Positions 8,428 through 15,880 of a stretch of DNA of 47,358 nucleotides are shown in pieces; position 1 is the stretch's first letter; each line of letters begins with the position of its first letter. The notes beneath the pieces were generated by a model that was given only the letters and a program-made list of their open reading frames with translations, was not told the DNA's origin and searched no databases. A program made the translations under genes and the position numbers. Source of the DNA: Pseudonocardia acidicola (lineage in GTDB: Bacteria; Actinomycetota; Actinomycetes; Mycobacteriales; Pseudonocardiaceae). The stretch lies in the NCBI RefSeq assembly GCF_012911935.1, contig NZ_JAAXLA010000052.1, positions 1 to 47,358 of the forward strand, given 5' to 3'.

Positions 8428-9201
8428 ATGGGCACGATCGTGACCCTCGTGGTGCTGGTGGGCATCATCGCCGGCGTCGTGTGGCTGATCCGGCAGCAGA
8501 AGGCCAAGCAGGCACGCGAACTCGAGGACGCAAAGTCCGAGGCCCGGCGCTGGGTCGAGCGGCTCGGCGGCCAGGTCCTCAACCTGGTCGGCACCGACGA
8601 GGCCTCCAAGCAGGCGTTGGCCGACGCGGCCGAGCGCTACACCGCGGCCGGCTCGCAGCTCGACCAGGCCAAGAGCGCAGCCCAGGCCCGGCAGGTCACC
8701 GAGACCGCCTCGGAGGGTCTCTACTACGTGCGCGCGGCGCGCACCGCCATGGGCCTGGACCCGGGCCCGGAGCTGCCGGTGCTGCCCGGCCAGCGGCAGG
8801 CGGGTGCCGTCACCGAGAACCGGGACGTTCAGGTCGAGGGGCGCGAGTACAGCGCCTCGCCCAACCCGTCGGAACGCAACCGGCACTACTACCCGGGCGG
8901 CAGCGTCGCGGGCCGGCCGGTCCCGGCCGGCTGGTACTCCGAGCCGTGGTGGAAGCCGGCGCTGGTCGCGGGCGCGTGGGGACTGGGCTCGGCGCTGCTG
9001 TTCAGCTCCCTGTTCTCGGGGATGTCCGGGGCCGCCTACGCCGACGGGTTCGCCGACGGCGCGGCCATGGACGCCGCTGACGGCGGCTTCGACGGCGGCT
9101 TCGACGGCGGGGGCGACTGGGGAGGCGGCGACCCCGGCGACATGGGCGGCGACTGGGGTGGCGGCGACGTCGACTTCGGCGGGGGCGACGACTTCTTCTG
9201 A
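8428..9201 (+). CDS. Membrane-anchored DUF1542-like protein with Gly/Asp-rich tail
   Basis: A 257-residue protein with one N-terminal membrane helix (about residues 2-20, MGTIVTLVVLVGIIAGVVW). An Ala/Glu-rich helical segment to about residue 90 probably forms a coiled coil and resembles actinobacterial DUF1542 proteins. Then come an aromatic PAGWYSEPWWKP stretch and a short hydrophobic Gly/Ala helix. The last 50 residues are repeated FDGGFDGGG and GGGDWGGGD blocks ending DDFF, strongly acidic and flexible. The ATG at 8428 is chosen for the GGGGAGTGAG ribosome site; an ATG at 8407 in frame would add seven residues. It converges with the DNA glycosylase. Function unknown; a cell-envelope role is plausible. 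Confidence 0.75.
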   Translation: MGTIVTLVVLVGIIAGVVWLIRQQKAKQARELEDAKSEARRWVERLGGQVLNLVGTDEASKQALADAAERYTAAGSQLDQAKSAAQARQVTETASEGLYYVRAARTAMGLDPGPELPVLPGQRQAGAVTENRDVQVEGREYSASPNPSERNRHYYPGGSVAGRPVPAGWYSEPWWKPALVAGAWGLGSALLFSSLFSGMSGAAYADGFADGAAMDAADGGFDGGFDGGGDWGGGDPGDMGGDWGGGDVDFGGGDDFF

Positions 9202-9232
9202 TGCCGGCGCCTGCCGGGTCCGGCCCCGGTGA

Positions 9233-10054
9233 TCAGCCGACGCGAGCCGGCGGCTGGCAGGTCGGGCACCAGAACAGGTTGCGGGCCGCGTGCGCGGCCT
9301 GCGCCACCGGCGTGCCGCACACCAGGCAGCCCAGCCCCGCCCGGCGGTAGACGTAGACCTCGCCGCCGTGCCGGTCCTTCCGGGCCGGCTCGCCGCGCCG
9401 CCGCGGATCGTGCTGCGGGCGCACGGTGTCGATCCGGCCCCGCTTGACGCCGTCGCGCATCAGCCCGACCAGATCGGTCCACATGGCGTCCCACACTTCC
9501 CGGGGCAGCGCACGTCCCGGCAGCTGCGGGTCGATCCCGTGCCGGAACAGCAGTTCGGCGCGGTAGACGTTGCCCACCCCCGCGATCACCGACTGATCCA
9601 TCAGCAGCGTGGCCACCGGTGCGCGGGACCGGGAGATCCGCGCCCAGGCCCGCTCCGGGTCGGCGTCGCGGCGCAGCGGGTCCGCACCGAGCCGGCTGCG
9701 CAGCGCCACCACCTCGGCGTCGACCAGCAACTCGCACGCCGTCGGCCCGCGCAGGTCGGCGTAGTGGGTCGCGCCGACCAGGCGCATCCGCACCTGCCCC
9801 CGTGGTTGCGGGGCGGGCACCGGAGCCTCGTCGAACGTGCCGTAGAGCCCGAGATGCACGTGCACCACGAGATCGGGCCCGTAGTGGTGGAACAGGTGCT
9901 TGCCGTGCGCGACCGCGCGCAGCAGCACCCGCCCGTTCAGCAGTGCGGCCGACTCGGCGAAGGGGCCCTGCGGGCTCGACACCGCGACCGGGGCACCCCC
10001 GAACTGCTTGTGGTGCAGCCGCGCCAGCCGGTGCAGTGTGTGACCTTCGGGCAT
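9233..10054 (-). CDS. nei: Fpg/Nei-family DNA glycosylase
   Basis: A 273-residue base-excision repair enzyme. The mature N terminus PEGHTLHRLA carries the catalytic Pro2 and Glu3. A lysine near position 52 (AHGKHLF) is the conserved beta-hairpin lysine. VIAGVGNVYRAELLF is the helix-two-turn-helix, and the C-terminal C2C2 zinc finger (CLVCG ... CPTC) binds DNA. It removes oxidised pyrimidines or related lesions and cleaves the abasic site. The gene sits 3 bp downstream of rpiB on the same strand, the order of Rv2464c-Rv2465c in M. tuberculosis, supporting orthology with that Nei homologue. Confidence 0.92.
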   Translation of the reverse strand: MPEGHTLHRLARLHHKQFGGAPVAVSSPQGPFAESAALLNGRVLLRAVAHGKHLFHHYGPDLVVHVHLGLYGTFDEAPVPAPQPRGQVRMRLVGATHYADLRGPTACELLVDAEVVALRSRLGADPLRRDADPERAWARISRSRAPVATLLMDQSVIAGVGNVYRAELLFRHGIDPQLPGRALPREVWDAMWTDLVGLMRDGVKRGRIDTVRPQHDPRRRGEPARKDRHGGEVYVYRRAGLGCLVCGTPVAQAAHAARNLFWCPTCQPPARVG

Positions 10055-10057
10055 GTA

Positions 10058-10561
10058 TCAGTGCTGGTCGGTGTCCTGCTCCGAGGTCTGGTCCGACGGC
10101 AGCGGCGGTGGCACCCGGGTGCGCTCGTAGTCGGCGAGCATCCCGATCCGGCGCAGGTGCCGCTGGTCGTTGGAGAACGGCGTGGCCACGAACGTCTCGG
10201 CGATCGCCGTGGCCTCCTCCACCGAGTGCATCCGGGCACCGATGCCGGCGACCTGGGCGTCGTTGTGCTCCCGGGCGAGCCGGGCCGTCTCGACACTCCA
10301 GGCCAGTGCGGCGCGGCAGCCGGGCACCTTGTTGGCGGCGATCTGCTCACCGTTGCCCGAGCCGCCCAGCACGAAGCCGAGGCTGCCCGGGTCGGCCACC
10401 GTCCGGATGGCGGTCGCGATGCAGAACGGCGGGTAGTCGTCGTCGGGGTCGTAGTGGATGGGGCCCACGTCGATCACCTCATGGCCCAGACTGGCCAGGT
10501 GCGCGAGCAGGTGGGCCTTGAGTTCGAAGCCGGCGTGGTCGGAACCGATGTAGACGCGCAC
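10058..10561 (-). CDS. rpiB: Ribose-5-phosphate isomerase B
   Basis: A 167-residue RpiB that interconverts ribose 5-phosphate and ribulose 5-phosphate in the pentose phosphate pathway. It has the N-terminal GSDHAGFELK phosphate-binding stretch. GGSGNGEQIAANK follows, in which the glutamate replaces the catalytic cysteine of enterobacterial RpiB, the actinobacterial arrangement. REHNDAQVAGIGARM follows. The GTG at 10561 gives the family's usual N terminus (VRVYIGSDHAG). A longer upstream reading is only an open frame. It is transcribed with nei. In M. tuberculosis Rv2466c would lie just upstream; here that gene is at 22087-22722. Confidence 0.95.
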   Translation of the reverse strand: MRVYIGSDHAGFELKAHLLAHLASLGHEVIDVGPIHYDPDDDYPPFCIATAIRTVADPGSLGFVLGGSGNGEQIAANKVPGCRAALAWSVETARLAREHNDAQVAGIGARMHSVEEATAIAETFVATPFSNDQRHLRRIGMLADYERTRVPPPLPSDQTSEQDTDQH

Positions 10562-10597
10562 GGCCCAGCATCCTGCCCTATCGCACCTGTCGCCGGA

Positions 10598-11248
10598 GTG
10601 GACGGGGTTCCCGACGGCTGGGTCGTCGCCCGGGTGCGCCCGGGTCACGTCGATTGGGAGGTGTGCGCCGACGCCGCCGCGGTGCTCGCCGCGACCGAGG
10701 ACTGCGCGGCCGTCGGCGTCGACATCCCGATCGGCCTGCCGGCCGGCCGGGACCGGCGGGCCTGCGACGTCCAAGCCGCGCTACGGCTCGGACGGGCCCG
10801 TTCGTCGGTGTTCCCGGCCCCGCCGCGGGCGGTGCTCGCCGCCCCGTCCCATCCCGAGGCCTGCCGGGTGGCCCGCGAGCTCACCGGGCGGGCGATCAGC
10901 CTGCAGACCTTCCACATCGGACGCAAGATCCGGGAGTGGGAGGCGCTGGCCGTGCTGCCCGACCGGGTCGTGGAGGTTCACCCGGAGCTGTCGGTGCGCA
11001 CGCTCGCCCCGGATGTCCCGTTCGCCCCGAAGAAGACCGCGCGCGGGGCCGGGCAGCGCATCGCGGCGCTGACCCGGTGGGTGGACCCGGCCGCCGCACT
11101 CGTCGACCTGCCGCCCGGCGCGCGCTTCGACGACGTGCTCGACGCGCTGGCGGCGTCGTGGTCGGCGTGGCGCTGGGCGCGCGGGGTCGCGGAGGTGATC
11201 GGCGACGAGGTGGACGCGCGGGGCAGGCCGATGCGTGTGGTGGTGTGA
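10598..11248 (+). CDS. DUF429 family protein
   Basis: A 216-residue DUF429 protein. Features of the family are the N-terminal VDG.P.GWVVA strand, VGVDIPIGLP, SVFPAPPRAVL, and HIGRKIREWE followed by VVEVHPELSVRTL. The fold is predicted to be RNase H-like with acidic residues, and the biochemical function is not established. The first in-frame standard start is the GTG at 10598. Family members usually begin a few residues earlier (VAGVDG is encoded here without a standard start), so the true start could be unorthodox or overlap rpiB. It is divergent from rpiB and converges with the DUF937 gene. Confidence 0.82.
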   Translation: MDGVPDGWVVARVRPGHVDWEVCADAAAVLAATEDCAAVGVDIPIGLPAGRDRRACDVQAALRLGRARSSVFPAPPRAVLAAPSHPEACRVARELTGRAISLQTFHIGRKIREWEALAVLPDRVVEVHPELSVRTLAPDVPFAPKKTARGAGQRIAALTRWVDPAAALVDLPPGARFDDVLDALAASWSAWRWARGVAEVIGDEVDARGRPMRVVV

Positions 11249-11276
11249 CCCGGTTACCGGACGCGGCCGCCCGGGG

Positions 11277-11816
11277 TCAGTGGCGGCTGCCGCCCAGCAG
11301 CCCGCCGAGCAGGTTGCCGAGTCCGGCGCGCTCCGCCTCGCCCAGCACGTTGCCGAGCAGACCGCCCAGCCCGCCGGCCGGCGCCGCTGCGGGCGTCGCG
11401 CCGGCCGGCGCCGCGTGTTCGGTCAGGCTTTTGGCCAGCCACGACATGGCGATGGGTGCGAGCATCGGCAGCAGCTTGTCCATCAGCTCCTTGCCACCGG
11501 GGCCGCCGAGGTTACCCAGCTGGTTCACCACCTCGGGGCGGTTGTCCCCCAAGACGTGGTCGACGATCTTGTCGCCTTCCTGGGCGTTGACGTCGTGAAG
11601 ATCGACACCGCCTTCGACCAGCCCGGGGTCGTGCTGCTGCACCGCGGAGGCGAAGGACTGGGCGCCTGCGGGGTCGGCGGTGTTGGCCTGGATGCCGCCC
11701 AGCAGGGCGGGCAGGGCCTGCCGGGTGGCCTGTTCGGCCGTCTGCGGATCGACGCCGAGCTTGCCCGCGAGTTCGTTCATCGGGATCTGGGACATGATGT
11801 CCTCGACTGCGCTCAT
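11277..11816 (-). CDS. DUF937 family protein (YidB-like)
   Basis: A 179-residue protein of the DUF937 family. Its helical core is SQIPMNELAGKLGVDPQTAEQATRQALPALLGGI, then FASAVQQHDPGL ... DKIVDHVLGD. The tail is Gly/Ala/Leu-rich (GGLGGLLGNVLG ... GGLLGGSRH). Members are small, helical and of unknown function. The ATG at 11816 has AGGGAG upstream at good spacing. The Gly-Leu tail could mediate association but is low complexity. There is no signal peptide. Confidence 0.85.
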   Translation of the reverse strand: MSAVEDIMSQIPMNELAGKLGVDPQTAEQATRQALPALLGGIQANTADPAGAQSFASAVQQHDPGLVEGGVDLHDVNAQEGDKIVDHVLGDNRPEVVNQLGNLGGPGGKELMDKLLPMLAPIAMSWLAKSLTEHAAPAGATPAAAPAGGLGGLLGNVLGEAERAGLGNLLGGLLGGSRH

Positions 11817-12005
11817 CGCTCTGCTCCCTGGTCGGTGCGGGTGTGCGCGGTCCCCGAGGAGGGTATCGGCGGGCACCGGGCCACGACTCGGCCGATCGGT
11901 CGCCATGGCGGCCACCGGAGAGAGCCCGGACCGTCACTGCGGCCGGCCGGCGCCCCGGGTCGCCTCGCCGACGTCGCCGCGCCCCGGCTCGACGCCGGAT
12001 CGACA

Positions 12006-12854
12006 ATGGGCGGCGTGGACACCGACGCGGGACGCTGGGTCGAGGTCGGCGACGGCGTGCTGGCCCGCCGCTACACCGAGCTGGACCTGACCGTCGGGCT
12101 GGTCCTCGGCGGCGAGCGCGCCCTCGTCGTCGACACCAGGGGGGACGAGCGGCAGGGCGCCGAGTGGGCGGCGGCGGTCCGCGCCGTCACCGCCCTGCCG
12201 ATCGAGGTCGTCCTCACGCACGCGCACTTCGACCACTGCTTCGGCACCGCGGCGTTCCTGCCCTGTCCGGTACACGCCCACCCGGCGTGCCGCGCCGCGA
12301 TCACCGCCACCGCCGCCGCGCAGCGCGCCGAATGGGCTGCCTGCTACCACGAGCACGGCGACCCCGCCACCGCCGACGCCCTCACCGCGACCCGGCCGGT
12401 GTTGCCCGACCACCGGGTGGACCCGGCCGTCACGCTCGACCTCGGCGGGCGCAGCGCCGATCTGCGGTACCTCGGCCGCGGCCACACCGACCACGACCTC
12501 GTCGTGCACGTCCCGGACAGCGCGGTCGTCCTCGCCGGGGATCTTCTCGAGCAGGGTGCGCCACCCGACTTCGGCGACGCCTTCCCGGCGGACTGGCCGC
12601 ACACGGTGACCGCGCTGCTCGCCCTGGGCCCGCGCACGGTCGTACCGGGGCACGGCGATCCGATGGATCCGGGCGAGGTCGCCGAGCAGCGCGATGCGCT
12701 CGCCGAGGTCGCGGCGCTGCACGCCGCCGTCGGGGCCCGCGAGATCGACGCCGGGACGGCCGAGCGCCGATCGCCGTACCCCGGCGTGCCGTGGTCCGGT
12801 GTCCCCCGAACGGCGACTCACCCTCCCGAAAAGGGCGACTCGCGGGCAGGGTGA
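12006..12854 (+). CDS. Metallo-beta-lactamase fold hydrolase
   Basis: A 282-residue soluble hydrolase with the full binuclear metal set: THAHFDH (first site and bridging residues), a histidine in GRGHTDHD, aspartate in VVLAGDLLEQ, and histidine in VVPGHGDP. It is glyoxalase II-like in the broad sense; the substrate is not predictable. No ribosome site precedes the ATG at 12006. A GACAAT hexamer lies seven bases before an alternative GTG at 12015, so the protein could be translated leaderlessly from there. The last 12 or so codons run into a repeat-like sequence and overlap the TenA ribosome site; the stop (TGA 12852-12854) overlaps a GTG of the next frame. Confidence 0.85.
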   Translation: MGGVDTDAGRWVEVGDGVLARRYTELDLTVGLVLGGERALVVDTRGDERQGAEWAAAVRAVTALPIEVVLTHAHFDHCFGTAAFLPCPVHAHPACRAAITATAAAQRAEWAACYHEHGDPATADALTATRPVLPDHRVDPAVTLDLGGRSADLRYLGRGHTDHDLVVHVPDSAVVLAGDLLEQGAPPDFGDAFPADWPHTVTALLALGPRTVVPGHGDPMDPGEVAEQRDALAEVAALHAAVGAREIDAGTAERRSPYPGVPWSGVPRTATHPPEKGDSRAG

Positions 12855-12859
12855 GGGGC

Positions 12860-13519
12860 GTGACGGTGAGTGCGGAGTTGCGGGCGGCGACCGCGCCGGT
12901 GTGGGAGGCGGCGGTCGGCCACCGCTTCGTCGACGAGCTGTGGGGCGGCACCCTCCCCCGCGACGTCCTCACCCGCTACCTGGTGCAGGACCACCAGTTC
13001 CTCGACTCGTTCGTCGCGCTGCTCGGGGCGGCGGTCGCGGCGGCGGACCGGCCCGGGCCCCGGCTGCGGATCGCGCGCCAGCTGGGCATGGTCGCAGGCC
13101 CGGAGAACGACTTCTTCGACCGCGCGCTCGACGCGCTCGGCGTCGGGGAGCACGAGCGCACTCACCCCGGGCTGCTGCCGCCCACGACCGGGTTCCTCGC
13201 CCTGATGGACGAGGTGCGCGCGGACGCCCGTTACCCGGACATCCTCGCGGTGCTGCTGGTCGCCGAGTGGCTCTACCTCGACTGGGCCACCCGCCCGGGC
13301 GCCGAGCTGCCCGCCGGGTCGATCGACCGCGAGTGGATCGAGCTGCACAGCGGGCCGGAGTTCGAGCAGTGGGTCGCGTTCCTGCGCGCGGAGTTCGACC
13401 GGGCCGGTGAGGGCCTCGACGGCCCGGCCCGCGATGCCGTCGGTGCCCGGTTCCGCCGCGCCGCCGACCTCGAGCGGGACTTCTTCGAGGCCGCCTACCG
13501 GCAGCCGTCCACCGGCTGA
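12860..13519 (+). CDS. tenA: TenA family protein (thiaminase II-like)
   Basis: A 219-residue all-helical TenA-family protein. The typical features are LWGGTLPRDVLTRYLVQDHQFLDSF, LGMVAGPENDFFDRAL, and the C-terminal AEWLYLDWA ... GPEFEQWVAFLRAEFDR. TenA enzymes salvage thiamine by hydrolysing formyl-aminopyrimidine or thiamine breakdown products; some lineages act on other compounds. The usual catalytic cysteine is not obvious, so it may belong to the Cys-less TenA_E type. Three in-frame GTGs occur (12851, 12860, 12866). I chose 12860 because AGGGTGAGG precedes it. The overlap with the metallo-hydrolase gene suggests coupling. No TPP riboswitch is visible. Confidence 0.82.
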   Translation: MTVSAELRAATAPVWEAAVGHRFVDELWGGTLPRDVLTRYLVQDHQFLDSFVALLGAAVAAADRPGPRLRIARQLGMVAGPENDFFDRALDALGVGEHERTHPGLLPPTTGFLALMDEVRADARYPDILAVLLVAEWLYLDWATRPGAELPAGSIDREWIELHSGPEFEQWVAFLRAEFDRAGEGLDGPARDAVGARFRRAADLERDFFEAAYRQPSTG

Positions 13520-13659
13520 CCGGCCACCGGAACGGGCCGGGCGCGCGTCCTCCGAGTGTCGTCAGGTGACCTCGGGGAAAACCGGCTGTAACAACCGGCG
13601 CCTAGCGTCACCCGTATGTGCGGCCCGGACTTTCCCCGCGCCGGCGTCGTGGAGGGGAG

Positions 13660-13698
13660 ATGCGTTTCGACCCGCCCTGCGTATGGACAGCACCGTGA
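13660..13698 (+). CDS. Possible 12-residue leader peptide
   Basis: ATG CGT TTC begins a 12-codon ORF (MRFDPPCVWTAP) directly after GGAGGGGAG, the best Shine-Dalgarno match in this region. Its TGA overlaps an ATG (TGATG) of the next small ORF. Such coupled mini-ORFs can act as leaders, but no attenuator structure was identified here. Speculative. Confidence 0.3.
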   Translation: MRFDPPCVWTAP

Positions 13699-13799
13699 TG
13701 CTCGTGGACGATCCGGTCGATCGCCCGAACGGAGACTTCCCGGTGCCCGCGATCCGGCACCTGGAGGGGCCGCTGCCGGGCCGGCCCCGGACGCGGTGA
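13683..13799 (+). CDS. Possible small protein (38 aa; or 33 aa from 13698)
   Basis: This ORF reads MDSTVMLVDDPVDRPNGDFPV at its start and ends in an Arg-rich tail. An internal ATG at 13698 overlaps the stop of the 12-codon ORF, so reinitiation could express it. The mixture of acidic N-terminal half and a PVPAIRHLEGP segment is more protein-like than its surroundings, but I recognise no family. It might equally be chance. Confidence 0.3.
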   Translation: MDSTVMLVDDPVDRPNGDFPVPAIRHLEGPLPGRPRTR

Positions 13800-13936
13800 C
13801 CGACCCGGTGACGAAGGCCAGGGGCCCGTTCCGGGGTGACCGGCCGAACCGGAACAGCAGCCGGACCACGTCGGGCTCCACGGCGTTGTGGCAGGTGGCG
13901 CTGCCCGACGTGTGGTTGCAGGAGAGGGGGATCCAG

Positions 13937-15874
13937 ATGGATGACGGTCACGACCGCGGAGTCGCCGTTGCGTTCGCCGACCGACGCCGGGCCCAGCTGG
14001 CGGGCGACGGCCCGGCCTCGGACGTGCTGTTCGGCGCGGCCTACAGCGATCCCGCCCCCTCCCCCGACGGGAAGATGCTGGCCTGGATCTCCGATCGGGA
14101 CGGCCGGCCGCGGGCCTGGGTGGGAGCGCTGCCGCCCGCCGCCTCCGTCGGAACCGTCACCGAGCCCGACTGGCCGCTGCCCACCGAGCTCGACGACCCG
14201 GAGTTGCCGGCCGGCGACGTGCAGGCGCTCAGCTGGTCCCCCGACGGCGGCTGGCTGGCCTGCCAGCTCTCGCCCGGCGGCGGCGAGCGGACCCGGGTCC
14301 TGCTCGTCTCCCCCGACGGCGCACGACGGCGCGAGATCGCCCCGGACGCCGCGGCGGTGACGCTCGGGGCCTGGTCGCCGGGCGGGCGGCGGCTCGGCGT
14401 GACGATCTACCCACAGGGCCGGGGGGATGGCCTTGCCTGCCTGGTCGACCTGCGCGACGGCACGTCGACGGTGCTGGCCGACGGCCCCGCGGCGAAGGTC
14501 TGCACGATCAGCGGGGACGGCCGGCGCGTCGTCGTCCGGCTGGGCCGCCGCGGCGCCCGGCACCTGGAGCTGATCGACCTGCGCACCGGCCGGCGCACCG
14601 ACCTGATCCCCGGCGGGGACGCGACCGTCGCCGACGCCCGGTTCGGGGTCACCGGCAGCCAGTTGTTCCTGCACACCGACGCCGGCCGGGAGCGGGCCGC
14701 GCTGCTGGGCGTCACGCTGGGCGATGGCGAGCCGTCGCTGGCCTACCCGGTCGCCGCCCGCGCCGACGACGACCTCGACCTCGTCGCGCTGGACCCGTCG
14801 GGCGCGCGAGCCGCGCTGGTCTGGAACGTCGACGGGCGCAGCGAGCTGGAGCTGCTGGACCTGCGCTCCGGGATGGTCGGGCCGCTGCCCGAGCCGCCCG
14901 GCGACGTCGTCAGCAGCGCGGCGTTCACCCGCGACGGGACGGCGCTGCTGCTGGCCAGCGAGGGCCCGACGGTGCCTCCGCAGCTGGCCCGGATCGGGCT
15001 CGACGCCTGCGTCCCCGCCCTGGAGGCGACCGTGCTGCTGCCCGCCGAACCACCCGAGCACCTGTGGGACGCCCTGAACGCGCTGGTCGGGCCGACGCTG
15101 CACGAGTTCACCGGCGAGGACGGGCTCACGCTGTCCGGGTGGCTCTTCCGGCCGCGCACGGCGCTCGGCGCCACCCCGACGCTGATCTGGCTGCACGGCG
15201 GGCCGGAGGCCCAGGAGCGGCCCACGTTCCAGCCGTTGTTCCAGGCGCTGGTGGCCGAGGGCATCGCGGTGTTCGCGCCGAACGTGCGCGGCTCCGGCGG
15301 CTTCGGGCGCAGCTTCACCCAGGCCGACGACCACGAGCGCCGGTTCACCGCGATCACCGACGTGCGCGCCGCGGTGACCTTCCTGACCGACTCCGGGCTG
15401 GCCGACCCCGCACGGATCGGGGTGGCCGGGCGGTCCTACGGCGGCTACCTGACGCTGGCCGCGCTGACCTGGTTCCCGGAGCTGTTCCGGGTGGGCGTCG
15501 ACGTCTGCGGGATCGCCGACTTCGAGACCTTCTACGCCGACACCGAGCCGTGGATCGCCACGGCGGCGACGACCAAGTACGGCGACCCGGTCCGCGACCG
15601 CGAGATGCTGCGCGCGCTCTCCCCGATCCACGCCATCGAACGGGTCGGCGCGCCGCTGCTCGTGGTGCACGGCGCGCACGACACGGACGTCCCGCTCGGC
15701 GAGGCGGAGCAGGTCGTCGCGGCGCTGCGTGAACGAGGCGCCTCACCCGGGTTCCTGCTGTTCGACGACGAGGGCCACCAGGTGCGCGGCACTGCGAACC
15801 GGGCGGCGTTCGTCCGCGAGGTGGTCGGCTGGGTAGGCCGGAACCTGCAGGAGGTCGACTCCCGGACGGCGTGA
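13937..15874 (+). CDS. Prolyl oligopeptidase family (S9) serine peptidase
   Basis: A 645-residue cytoplasmic peptidase of the S9 type. The N-terminal 360 or so residues form a beta-propeller with repeated PSPDGKMLAW/SWSPDGGWLA-type blades. The C-terminal alpha/beta-hydrolase domain carries WLHGGPEAQ (oxyanion region), nucleophile in GRSYGGYL, aspartate in HGAHDTDVP and histidine in DEGHQ. It would cleave short peptides, possibly acylaminoacyl peptides. The ATG at 13937 follows AGGAGAGGGGG and gives the standard family length. The gene converges with the kinase gene, with only 6 bp between stops. No signal peptide. Confidence 0.9.
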   Translation: MDDGHDRGVAVAFADRRRAQLAGDGPASDVLFGAAYSDPAPSPDGKMLAWISDRDGRPRAWVGALPPAASVGTVTEPDWPLPTELDDPELPAGDVQALSWSPDGGWLACQLSPGGGERTRVLLVSPDGARRREIAPDAAAVTLGAWSPGGRRLGVTIYPQGRGDGLACLVDLRDGTSTVLADGPAAKVCTISGDGRRVVVRLGRRGARHLELIDLRTGRRTDLIPGGDATVADARFGVTGSQLFLHTDAGRERAALLGVTLGDGEPSLAYPVAARADDDLDLVALDPSGARAALVWNVDGRSELELLDLRSGMVGPLPEPPGDVVSSAAFTRDGTALLLASEGPTVPPQLARIGLDACVPALEATVLLPAEPPEHLWDALNALVGPTLHEFTGEDGLTLSGWLFRPRTALGATPTLIWLHGGPEAQERPTFQPLFQALVAEGIAVFAPNVRGSGGFGRSFTQADDHERRFTAITDVRAAVTFLTDSGLADPARIGVAGRSYGGYLTLAALTWFPELFRVGVDVCGIADFETFYADTEPWIATAATTKYGDPVRDREMLRALSPIHAIERVGAPLLVVHGAHDTDVPLGEAEQVVAALRERGASPGFLLFDDEGHQVRGTANRAAFVREVVGWVGRNLQEVDSRTA

Positions 15875-15880
15875 CCGGCG

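Larger units (their letters stand above)
13520..13936 (+). other. 417-bp leader region of the S9 peptidase gene
   Basis: No conventional gene. It holds a TAGCGT -10-like hexamer (13603-13608) seven bases before an ATG (13616). A very strong ribosome site (GGAGGGGAG, 13651-13659) is followed by a 12-codon ORF at 13660-13698, and a second small ORF overlaps that one. The frame of the peptidase stays open back to 13616, so a 107-residue extension is formally possible. Its composition looks non-coding, and the peptidase has its own good ribosome site at 13937. Confidence 0.5.

Noticed and set aside
9290..10597. N-terminal extension of the DUF429 protein through the nei-rpiB region
   Set aside because: The open frame is antisense to two well-supported genes and contains no recognisable domain.
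13616..13936. A 107-residue N-terminal extension of the S9 peptidase from ATG 13616
   Set aside because: The sequence is Arg/Pro/Gly-rich with no homology-like pattern, and the ATG at 13937 has an excellent ribosome site and gives the family length. Not fully excluded because of the -10 near 13603.
13520..13936. TPP riboswitch near the TenA gene
   Set aside because: No conserved TPP aptamer elements (such as the CTGAGA core) are present either upstream of TenA or downstream.
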